A stretch of 55,919 nt of DNA from Salinivirga sp035268865 (lineage in GTDB: Bacteria > Bacteroidota > Bacteroidia > Bacteroidales > Salinivirgaceae), in contig NZ_DATFKB010000248.1 of assembly GCF_035268865.1 (NCBI RefSeq), positions 1 to 55,919 of the forward strand. The letters are read 5' to 3'. Positions within the stretch are counted from its first letter, which is position 1. Every line of letters starts with the position of its first letter. This document shows positions 16,873 to 23,701 of the stretch, one piece after another. The translations under genes were made by a program, and so were the position numbers. Under the pieces are notes generated by a model. That model had not been told where the DNA came from. It made no database searches and saw only the letters and a program-made list of their open reading frames with translations.

Positions 16873-17394
16873 TTAATCGGTGTCAAGCAATATACATCGC
16901 ATAATATACTGAATATCGCCCTGGTACCTTTTACGAATATCTTTTCTGATATAACCTCCGCCGTCGATAAAATATTTTATTTGTACAGCAGGTTTATCAA
17001 GCAACATTTGGTATTGTTCTTTTGAAAGGTTAAAAATAAGCAGAGAAGATACCTTCATAAATCCTCCTGATGATTCGGCCTCCGGCATATCACGTGCCTG
17101 CAGCTTTACACTTGTTTGATCATTAAAAATGATTTCAAATGGTTCAGACGCATTTATGGTAAAGCTGTTATACCTGTAATATCTTACCTTCAAGTATTTG
17201 TTTTCGCCAATGCACTGTGCTTTCATGAAAAGTGGTTGATCATTCACTTCAGTTACTTCAACCGGTTCGGTTCTTTTCACAACCATTTCTGTTACAGCAT
17301 CAATTTCGTTTTTTTCATAGCGGCACTTTTGAGCCAACCCCTGATTGAACGATATAATGATAAAGAAAAAAAGGGTAATCTGAATAATTTTCAT
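16873..17394 (-). CDS. Secreted protein of unknown function
   Basis: A 173-residue protein with a cleavable signal peptide (MKIIQITLFFFIIISFNQGLAQ) and a compact mature domain of alternating beta strands: YLKVRYYRYNSFTINASEPFEIIF, TSVKLQARDM, VSSLLIFNLSKEQYQMLLD, VQIKYFIDGGGY. Three Cys are present, near the mature N-terminus, mid-protein and near the C-terminus. I cannot assign a family. The possible -7 element CAAAAGTA on the plus strand (TACTTTTG read on the minus strand, 17424-17431) lies 30 bp before the start. It is followed closely by the lipoprotein gene. Confidence 0.7.
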   Translation of the reverse strand: MKIIQITLFFFIIISFNQGLAQKCRYEKNEIDAVTEMVVKRTEPVEVTEVNDQPLFMKAQCIGENKYLKVRYYRYNSFTINASEPFEIIFNDQTSVKLQARDMPEAESSGGFMKVSSLLIFNLSKEQYQMLLDKPAVQIKYFIDGGGYIRKDIRKRYQGDIQYIMRCILLDTD

Positions 17395-17423
17395 AAAGCG
17401 GCTTGTTTTAATCTGCCAATCTG

Positions 17424-17431
17424 CAAAAGTA
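17424..17431 (-). promoter_or_regulatory. Possible -7 element for the 17394-16137 gene pair
   Basis: TACTTTTG on the minus strand fits TAnnTTTG and lies 30 bp upstream of the start codon. No TTG box is found at 19 bp, so support is partial. Confidence 0.4.
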
Positions 17432-17557
17432 ATAATGTTTTAGCTATAAATGAAGCGAATAGATTCGAAATTCAACCTTTTTCTCTGTTATAAACATTTC
17501 ATTAACAAACACAAAGCTACGGAAAATGCCATGTCTGCTACAAAAAAAGTGACACTA

Positions 17558-17587
17558 TTGCAACGCGGCACATTTTTCTTACCTTTG
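17558..17587 (+). promoter_or_regulatory. Bacteroidota promoter (TTG-N19-TACCTTTG)
   Basis: TTG at 17558-17560, then exactly 19 bp, then TACCTTTG at 17580-17587: a full match to the phylum consensus (TTTG/TTG -33 box, TAnnTTTG -7 box). It should start transcription near 17594 and drive the two isomerase genes with a 70-nt leader. Confidence 0.8.
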
Positions 17588-17663
17588 CTGTTTGTATAAT
17601 AACTGATAATCAACAATTAGTAACCACATAAAACCTGATGATAATCAGGCAAAAATCTAAAAA

Positions 17664-18122
17664 ATGAAGAAAGCTAAAATTGAAACTGAAAAGGGTACCA
17701 TGGTGGCCGAGCTTTATGAAAAAGAAACCCCCGGTACAGTTGATAATTTTGTAAAACTATCGAACGATGGTTTTTATAATGGCTTGCGTTTTCACCGGGT
17801 AATTCCCGGGTTTGTGGCCCAGGGCGGATGTCCGCATTCTAAGGACCCCGATAATCCAAGAGCAGGCACCGGAGGCCCCGGATACACAATTAAGTGTGAA
17901 ACCGATGCTGAAAAGCAGTACCATGAAAGAGGTGTACTTTCAATGGCACATGCAGGGCGCGACACCGGAGGATCGCAGTTTTTTATTGTACACAGTCGTC
18001 AAAACACACAACATCTTGATGGACAACACACTTGTTTTGGCAAAATCATTGAGGGTGATGAAGTAATCGATGAAATAAAAGCAGGCGACTTAATCGAGAA
18101 AATAACAATTATTGAATCATAA
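17664..18122 (+). CDS. Cyclophilin-type peptidyl-prolyl isomerase
   Basis: A 152-residue cyclophilin with no signal peptide, so probably cytosolic. Proline cis-trans isomerases speed protein folding. Family motifs are ETPGTVDNFVKLSNDGFYNG, LRFHRVIPGFVAQGGCP (catalytic Arg/Phe region), GGPGYTIKCE, GVLSMAHAGRDTGGSQFFIV and LDGQHTCFGKIIEG. It is driven by the strong TTG-N19-TACCTTTG promoter and followed after 14 bp by an FKBP-type lipoprotein isomerase, giving one operon with isomerases of two unrelated folds for two compartments. Confidence 0.93.
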   Translation: MKKAKIETEKGTMVAELYEKETPGTVDNFVKLSNDGFYNGLRFHRVIPGFVAQGGCPHSKDPDNPRAGTGGPGYTIKCETDAEKQYHERGVLSMAHAGRDTGGSQFFIVHSRQNTQHLDGQHTCFGKIIEGDEVIDEIKAGDLIEKITIIES

Positions 18123-18136
18123 AAGTACGAATTAAC

Positions 18137-19123
18137 ATGAAATTGACACAAATTATCGCAATACTGGCCATCAGCGCCGTATTTTTTGCATGTAACAATC
18201 AGAATGCATCAAAATCTGAAATGAAAACCCAAAAAGACTCAACCAGCTATGCACTTGGTGCACTTCAGGCTGAGGGATTTCTGGACCAAATGGAAAAATT
18301 CCAAGTATTGAAACACATCGATACAAAATGGTTTCTTAAAGGTGCAGAAGACTACACAAGCGGCGAAAAAGCAATGGACTTTTCTTCAGTACAGATGACA
18401 CTTAGCAACGTGATTAGAAAAATTCAGGCCGACTCTGCCTATGCCATGCCTGAAGCATCAACCGGTGAGGAGATGCAGAATGTAAGCGACAGCTTTGGAT
18501 ATGCGCTAGGTGCACAGTTGGTAGAAGGTATTAACAGAACATTGGTGCAAATGAAAGCTACTGCTGATATTGACAGTTCTTTTGTAATGACCGGAATCAA
18601 TGACGTTATGACAGACTCCAGTCAAATTGACCAAAAAACAGGAACTGATCTATTGAACAAAATGGTACAGAAGGCACGTGCAGCTCAAATGGAAGCACAA
18701 CAGCAACAAGAAAGTGCCAATGCTGAACAATATGCCGACAATAAAAAAGCCGGCGAAGATTTTCTTGAAGAAAACAAACAACGCCCTGAAGTTAAAGTAA
18801 CAGAATCAGGCTTGCAGTACGAAGTACTGAAAAAAGGAACCGGTGCCAGTCCAGCAGCTACCGACCAGGTTAAAGTGCACTACCATGGTACTTTGATTGA
18901 CGGAACTGTTTTCGACAGCAGTGTTGAGCGCGGCGAGCCCATTACATTTGGCTTGAATCAGGTTATTCCCGGTTGGACAGAAGGCGTACAGCTCATGAAA
19001 GAAGGTGCCAAGTATAAGTTCTACATTCCACAAGAGCTTGCTTACGGTGGTGCCGACAAAGGGAAAATCAAACCTTATTCAACCCTTATTTTCGAAGTTG
19101 AGTTGCTCGAAGTTGTAAAATAA
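18137..19123 (+). CDS. FKBP-type peptidyl-prolyl isomerase lipoprotein
   Basis: A 328-residue periplasmic folding factor. The signal peptide ends at lipobox FFAC (Cys 19), so it is membrane-anchored. An N-terminal FKBP_N-like dimerisation region is apparently duplicated: SYALGALQAEGFLDQMEKF near 35-55 and FGYALGAQLVEGINRTLVQM near 120-140. A long charged helix (about 170-215) leads to the C-terminal FKBP domain (about 220-328) with QVKVHYHGTLIDGTVFDSSV, GEPITFGLNQVIPGWTEG and PQELAYGG. This resembles FkpA/Mip architecture but with two copies of the N-terminal motif. Translation probably continues from the cyclophilin operon. A terminator follows 25 bp after the stop. Confidence 0.93.
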   Translation: MKLTQIIAILAISAVFFACNNQNASKSEMKTQKDSTSYALGALQAEGFLDQMEKFQVLKHIDTKWFLKGAEDYTSGEKAMDFSSVQMTLSNVIRKIQADSAYAMPEASTGEEMQNVSDSFGYALGAQLVEGINRTLVQMKATADIDSSFVMTGINDVMTDSSQIDQKTGTDLLNKMVQKARAAQMEAQQQQESANAEQYADNKKAGEDFLEENKQRPEVKVTESGLQYEVLKKGTGASPAATDQVKVHYHGTLIDGTVFDSSVERGEPITFGLNQVIPGWTEGVQLMKEGAKYKFYIPQELAYGGADKGKIKPYSTLIFEVELLEVVK

Positions 19124-19147
19124 AACAAACAAGCAATTGATATTTAT

Positions 19148-19177
19148 AAAGGAGGCTTTCGGGCCTCCTTTTTTTGT
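19148..19177 (+). terminator. Intrinsic terminator of the isomerase operon
   Basis: AAAGGAGGC / GCCTCCTTT stem with a 6-nt loop (TTTCGG), followed by T run. Confidence 0.92.
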
Positions 19178-19259
19178 TATCTAAAAATGAATTAGTTGAA
19201 TACTCAACATTTTACCCGGAGTTTTGTAAATTTGATAAACCTCATAAAAACAAAACACC

Positions 19260-20315
19260 ATGAATTACGATCAAATTGCTGAATTACTTGGCGCTGATGC
19301 AAAAAAGCTTTTGGAACACAAATCCACTACCATTGACAAAAGCAAACTGCACCTACCCGGCCCCGACTTTATAGACCGGGTATTCTATCACACCAACCGC
19401 AAACCACAAGTTTTGCGTAACCTGCAAGCTACATTTAACCACGGCAGGCTCGGAGGCACAGGCTACCTATCGCTATTGCCGGTCGATCAGGGCATAGAGC
19501 ACTCCGCGGGAGCTTCATTTGCACCGAATCCCGATTATTTTGACCCTGAAAACATTGTAAAACTGGCCATAGAAGGTGGTACAAACGGCGTAGCCTCAAC
19601 CATTGGTGTGCTGGCTGCAGTTTCGCGCAAATATGCGCACAAAATACCGTTTATTGTAAAATTAAACCATAACGAGTTGCTTACATACCCCAATACTTAC
19701 GATCAAATTATGTTTGGTTCTGTTGAAGAAGCCTATGAACTTGGTGCCATGGGTGTGGGAGCCACCATTTATTTTGGCTCTGACGATTCGAACCGGCAAA
19801 TTCAGGAAGTAGCAGCAGCATTTGAACGCGCGCACGAACTCGGCATGTACACCGTTTTGTGGTGCTACCTGCGTAATTCAGAATTCAAACGCGATCAGGA
19901 TTATCATACTGCAGCCGATTTGACAGGGCAGGCCAACCACATTGGCGTGACGATCCAGGCAGACATCATCAAACAAAAGCTCCCGACCAACAATGGCGGA
20001 TTCAAAGCCATTAAATTCGGGAAAACGCATGACAAGGTTTACTCAGAGCTCACTTCTGATAACCCCATAGACCTGACGCGGTACCAGGTGGCCAACAACT
20101 ATATGGGCCGGGCAGGCCTTATTAATTCAGGAGGAGCCTCAAAAGGCGAATCTGATTTGGCAGATGCCGTAACCACAGCCGTAGTCAACAAACGTGCAGG
20201 TGGCACAGGACTGATTTCAGGCCGAAAAGCCTTCCAAAAACCCATGAAAGAGGGAGTTAAACTACTCAACGCCATTCAGGATGTGTACCTGGAAGAACAA
20301 ATTGATATTGCTTAA
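19260..20315 (+). CDS. fbaB: Class I fructose-bisphosphate aldolase (FbaB/DhnA type)
   Basis: Schiff-base aldolase of the archaeal/bacterial DhnA family that splits or makes fructose 1,6-bisphosphate. The 351 residues match FbaB length. Supporting stretches are YLSLLPVDQGIEHSAGASFAPNPDYFDPEN (family start), PFIVKLNHNELL, MFGSVEEAYELGAMGVGATIYFGS, DQDYHTAADLTGQANHIGVTIQADIIKQKLP and GGASKGESDLADAVTTAVVNKRAGGTGLISGRKAF (phosphate-binding end). I cannot fix the Schiff-base Lys without an alignment. A TAAATTTG -7-like element lies 26 bp upstream (19227-19234). It stands alone between two terminators. Confidence 0.93.
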   Translation: MNYDQIAELLGADAKKLLEHKSTTIDKSKLHLPGPDFIDRVFYHTNRKPQVLRNLQATFNHGRLGGTGYLSLLPVDQGIEHSAGASFAPNPDYFDPENIVKLAIEGGTNGVASTIGVLAAVSRKYAHKIPFIVKLNHNELLTYPNTYDQIMFGSVEEAYELGAMGVGATIYFGSDDSNRQIQEVAAAFERAHELGMYTVLWCYLRNSEFKRDQDYHTAADLTGQANHIGVTIQADIIKQKLPTNNGGFKAIKFGKTHDKVYSELTSDNPIDLTRYQVANNYMGRAGLINSGGASKGESDLADAVTTAVVNKRAGGTGLISGRKAFQKPMKEGVKLLNAIQDVYLEEQIDIA

Positions 20316-20326
20316 AAGATTTTTTT

Positions 20327-20361
20327 GTGAGGGTTTCATCTTAATCGAAGCCCTCACTTTT
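20327..20361. terminator. Convergent terminator between aldolase and acyltransferase
   Basis: GTGAGGGTTTC / GAAGCCCTCAC, an 11-bp stem (one wobble) with a 9-nt loop, followed by four T on the plus strand. It lies between convergent stop codons. Confidence 0.75.
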
Positions 20362-20372
20362 ACAACTGCTTT

Positions 20373-21143
20373 TTATCTGTTTTCACTGTCAAACTCCTCA
20401 CGCATACGCATGGTTTCTCGTTGCATGAAACCCTCCACATAAGCTTTCAGCTCCTTGTTGTCGGTAGTTTGTATGGATTTGCCGACTTTCACTCCTACGT
20501 GTCTTTGGGGTACACCGGCGCGGCGAATAAAATGGGGTACAAAAAGATCCTTGCCCACCCAGGCATCATCCGGTTTCTTGTATTCAATAGCCACGGGATA
20601 CACAGGAAAATTGTTGTTCGATGCTATGCGGTAAGTACTTTCCCGGATTGGTCCTAACCCGGGTCCACGATGGGTGGTACCTTCGGGATAAATAATTAAT
20701 GACTGATTGTTGAGCAATACATTTTCCATTTTCCTGATATTCTCAATCCGGCTGTTCATGCTACTTCGGTCTATTTGGAGCACATCGTATATTCTAATTC
20801 CCCTGCCCAGCATAGGCCAGCTGGCAACTTCTTTTTTTGCTATGATCCGCCCCGGGTTGATGGCCAGGTTGATAAAAATATCGATATAAGATCGATGATT
20901 CGAAAGTATAAGTGCCGGCTTATCGGGTTTTTCTTCATACTCCACATGAACCTTTACACCCATAATGCTTAACATATTTCGACACCAGTAACTCATATAT
21001 GCCCGAAGTAATTCCTGAGGCTTTTTTTTGTAAAAAATATCTATCCCTGCTACAATTAAATACAATACAAAGGTAAATAAAACAGCCACCAACAGGCGTC
21101 CTATAGCCAAAGGAGAAAGCAATACTATTCCAAGCTTATTCAT
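20373..21143 (-). CDS. plsC: 1-acyl-sn-glycerol-3-phosphate acyltransferase (PlsC family)
   Basis: Membrane-bound acyltransferase that would convert lysophosphatidic acid to phosphatidic acid. ATG 21143 (MNKLGIVLLSPLAIGRLLVA) is preferred, giving 256 residues and an 8-bp overlap with the patatin gene; the Met at 21182 would overlap it by 47 bp. The N-terminus has one or two hydrophobic helices (about 3-35). The catalytic HX4D motif is in ILSNHRSYIDIFI, and the acceptor motif is YPEGTTHRGPG. An IDRSSMNSR stretch lies between them. Translation is coupled to the patatin-like lipase upstream, so this pair could deacylate and reacylate phospholipids; that is inference from order alone. Confidence 0.88.
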   Translation of the reverse strand: MNKLGIVLLSPLAIGRLLVAVLFTFVLYLIVAGIDIFYKKKPQELLRAYMSYWCRNMLSIMGVKVHVEYEEKPDKPALILSNHRSYIDIFINLAINPGRIIAKKEVASWPMLGRGIRIYDVLQIDRSSMNSRIENIRKMENVLLNNQSLIIYPEGTTHRGPGLGPIRESTYRIASNNNFPVYPVAIEYKKPDDAWVGKDLFVPHFIRRAGVPQRHVGVKVGKSIQTTDNKELKAYVEGFMQRETMRMREEFDSENR

Positions 21144-22011
21144 GCTCCAGTGCTTTTTTGGTTTGCTGTCTGCCATAAGCAATCAGCTCTTCAGCTTTAT
21201 TGAACTCAAAAGTATCGGCAGACTCACGCGAGAGTTCTACCAAAACATGCGGACGATACCTTTCAATAAGTTCCATTGTGTAAGATTCCTGCATCATCTC
21301 GAATGAACGAAAGAGCACACCATAGAGACCAGGTTTTTTTGCTGTTTTAGTCTTTTTAAAATGAAAAACCTTCCTTACATTTTCTTTCCATTGATGGAAA
21401 ACTTTTTCTGACTGCTCCTGCTCTTTTTTAGTACGTACATTTACCGGCATTTCATAAGGAATTCTGGCATTAAGGTTCACAGCTATCATTTGCTCCTGGT
21501 CAGTGAGTTCATACACGCTCATTGGCATTGGATTAGTAACGGCACCATCGACCAAAAGTGCACCATTCAGCTGAAATGGTGTAAAAACACCGGGAATAGA
21601 CACAGAGGCGTGTATGGCATTAATAAGGTCTCCTTTATCAAAAACCACGGGTTCATGCTTTACAATATCGCCCGATACAGCCCGGTAACGTATGGGCAGG
21701 TCTTCAATATTTACATCACCCATTATTCTACGCATCTCTTTCATAATGCGATCGCCTTTGATAAAACCCCGGCTACTAAAGGTTACATCGAAATACCGCA
21801 TTACGTCAATGCGATCGAGTTTCTTAACCCACTCTTTAAATGCATTGAGCTTCCCTGCAGCATAGAAACCACCAATTAAGGCGCCAATGCTACTTCCGGC
21901 AATTGCTGTTATATTCCAACCATTAGCTTCCAATTCTTCAATCACTCCTATTTGCGCGAGTCCTCTTGCTCCACCACTGGATAATATTAATACGGCTTCC
22001 TTTTTTTTCAT
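21136..22011 (-). CDS. Patatin-like phospholipase
   Basis: A 291-residue RssA/YlbK-type patatin. It uses a Ser-Asp dyad: the oxyanion loop SSGGARGLAQIG (residues about 11-22), the nucleophile in GSSIGALIGG (GxSxG), and the Asp in LLVDGAVTNPMPMS (DGA motif). The C-terminus carries a basic, probably helical region (VRTKKEQEQSEKVFHQWKENVRKVFHFKK). No signal peptide, so it acts inside the cell. It is the first gene of a two-gene unit with plsC. A long palindromic hairpin lies just upstream (22034-22160) between it and rlmN. Confidence 0.9.
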   Translation of the reverse strand: MKKKEAVLILSSGGARGLAQIGVIEELEANGWNITAIAGSSIGALIGGFYAAGKLNAFKEWVKKLDRIDVMRYFDVTFSSRGFIKGDRIMKEMRRIMGDVNIEDLPIRYRAVSGDIVKHEPVVFDKGDLINAIHASVSIPGVFTPFQLNGALLVDGAVTNPMPMSVYELTDQEQMIAVNLNARIPYEMPVNVRTKKEQEQSEKVFHQWKENVRKVFHFKKTKTAKKPGLYGVLFRSFEMMQESYTMELIERYRPHVLVELSRESADTFEFNKAEELIAYGRQQTKKALEHE

Positions 22012-22033
22012 GGTTCATTCTGTTTGTAATTTA

Positions 22034-22160
22034 CATGCTAGTGTCATGTCATGCTTGAAATGACGGATAAGTTGAAGACATTTTCACTTTTAACAAGGCG
22101 AAAAATGAAAAGGGCAATACTTGGTTCGTCAGATTAAGCCTGGCATGACACTGGACCATG
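22034..22160. repeat. Long imperfect palindrome (about 120 bp), MITE-like or hairpin RNA
   Basis: Nearly the whole interval folds back on itself. The outer arms AGTGTCATGTCATGCTT (22040-22056) and AAGCCTGGCATGACACT (22136-22152) pair with one mismatch and one wobble. The next helix is TGACG (22061-22065) with CGTCA (22127-22131), then TAAG with CTTG. The inner helix is TTTTCACTTTT (22081-22091) with AAAAATGAAAA (22101-22111), one mismatch, with a 9-nt loop. CATG flanks both ends (22034-22037, 22157-22160), which could be a 4-bp target duplication or an extra helix. Four G-U pairs form if the plus strand is RNA, against one on the minus strand. It carries no coding frame. Confidence 0.7.
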
Positions 22161-22273
22161 CAGGAAACGAATTTACACAATTCAAACTACTGTGAAAATA
22201 TAATGCATAAAAAGTTCGAAATAAACAACTGTCTCCTCAAATAAGAAATATAAGTTCGACCGACAAAAATTGC

Positions 22274-23314
22274 CTATGAATTTACAGACCGGTTGGCAAG
22301 CTGTCCGCATGCTGCGTCAATTTGCTGTCCCTTACTCCTGCGTACATTAACAATCATATTGCGTTTCTCGAGAAACTGTACAAAATCGTTCACGGTTTCC
22401 TGCGTGGATGGTTTTAAATCGAAAGCTTCAACCGGATTATACTCAATTAAATTTATTTTCACCGGAAAAGATTTGCAAAATTTAGCCAGTGCAGCAGCCT
22501 CATCAAGCGAATCATTCACCCCTCTGAGCATTAAATACTCAAAAGTAATGCGCTCACCGGTTTTTTCATGGAAGTATTGAATAGCCTCAGACAAAGCATC
22601 CAGCGGGTATTTTTTATTGATGGGCATCAATCTGTTACGGGTTTCATCAATAGCTGAGTGCAGTGATATAGCTAAATGAAACCGTACTTTATCATCGGCA
22701 AGTTTCATAATGCCAGGTACAATGCCTGCTGTGGAGACCGTGATTCTGGAAGGTGACATTTCAAGGCCGGGCTTACCTGTAATGTATTCTATAGATTGCA
22801 ATACATTGTCGTAGTTCAACAGCGGTTCACCCATCCCCATGTAAACAATATTGGTCAGCCGGTTACCCTGTTCCTCAGCCATATTTTTAATGGCCACCAC
22901 CTGATCGAAAATTTCGCCAGCGCTTAAATCGCGCCCATGATTCAATTGACCTGTGGCACAAAAAGCACAGTTAAGCTTACAGCCAGTTTGGGAAGACACA
23001 CAAGCTGTAACCCGTTTTCGGGAAGGTATGTAAACACCTTCGGCCACCTGCCCATCATGAAATTCGAAGGCCACTTTTGATGTGCCATCAGTAGCAGTTT
23101 GAGCTTTCTGCACGCTGGCAGCCGGTATTTCAAACGCTTCTTCAAGGGCATCAAGCAGCGTACCGGGTAAATTTTTCATTTGTCTGATATTTGTTGCACC
23201 CCGTTCCCATAGCCATTGATTAATTTGTTTGGCACGAAATGGCTTCTGTTTGTGCCTTGCTAAAAAATCAAGCATCTCCTGCCCGACTATTGATCTCAAA
23301 TCCTTCTTTTCCAC
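22274..23314 (-). CDS. rlmN: 23S rRNA (adenine2503-C2)/tRNA methyltransferase RlmN
   Basis: Radical SAM enzyme that methylates C2 of A2503 in 23S rRNA and A37 in some tRNAs. The 346 residues match RlmN. Features are the N-terminal helical RNA-binding part (QEMLDFLARHKQKPFRAKQINQWLW), the CX3CX2C iron-sulfur motif in SQTGCKLNCAFCATGQLNH, then NIVYMGMGEPLLNYDNV, TVSTAGIVPGI, LAISLHSAIDETRNRLMPIN and FEYLMLRGVNDS. The C-terminal mechanistic Cys is present in RRSKGQQIDAACGQL. It has no close operon partner: 263 bp separate it from the patatin gene and 387 bp from the divergent S46 peptidase. Confidence 0.96.
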   Translation of the reverse strand: MEKKDLRSIVGQEMLDFLARHKQKPFRAKQINQWLWERGATNIRQMKNLPGTLLDALEEAFEIPAASVQKAQTATDGTSKVAFEFHDGQVAEGVYIPSRKRVTACVSSQTGCKLNCAFCATGQLNHGRDLSAGEIFDQVVAIKNMAEEQGNRLTNIVYMGMGEPLLNYDNVLQSIEYITGKPGLEMSPSRITVSTAGIVPGIMKLADDKVRFHLAISLHSAIDETRNRLMPINKKYPLDALSEAIQYFHEKTGERITFEYLMLRGVNDSLDEAAALAKFCKSFPVKINLIEYNPVEAFDLKPSTQETVNDFVQFLEKRNMIVNVRRSKGQQIDAACGQLANRSVNS

Positions 23315-23701
23315 AAATCATTAATTTAATGAAACATGATTATATCAAAAATCATACTATAAAATTGAACAATTACCCTTGAAATTACTTTTAATTTATT
23401 AGATCGCAAAACACAAGTGTACGATTATGTACATAAACCTGACAAAATAAAGCTATATTTGCCTTGTATTATCAAAGTATTAAATTTGCAAAAGCATTAG
23501 CTAAATTTATTACAAACAGGTTTTTGCAGAAACTTACCAAGAACATTCGTTTCAGTTAAAACAAAAACCATCCAAATGAATAAATTACGTATGAACGTTC
23601 CATTTCATAGTAATCTTAGAAGTAAAAACATCAATAGTTTTACTACCTGATCATATGACATTGGGATTTCATCTGACCATTGAAATATAAAACCTTTACA
23701 A
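23315..23701 (+). promoter_or_regulatory. 387-bp divergent intergenic region with a -7 element
   Basis: AT-rich gap between rlmN and the S46 peptidase gene. TATATTTG at 23454-23461 matches the Bacteroidota -7 consensus for rightward transcription and implies a leader of roughly 230 nt. A short open frame of 24 codons (ATG 23577 to TGA 23651, MNKLRMNVPF at its start) lies in that leader; with no other support I do not call it a gene. No riboswitch or repeat is recognised. Confidence 0.35.

Noticed and set aside
22034..22160. Integron attC site
   Set aside because: Long palindrome, but no GTTRRRY-type core site and no integron integrase in the window.
23577..23651. 24-codon leader peptide upstream of the S46 peptidase gene
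   Set aside because: Real open frame, but no attenuator, regulatory codon run or terminator near it.
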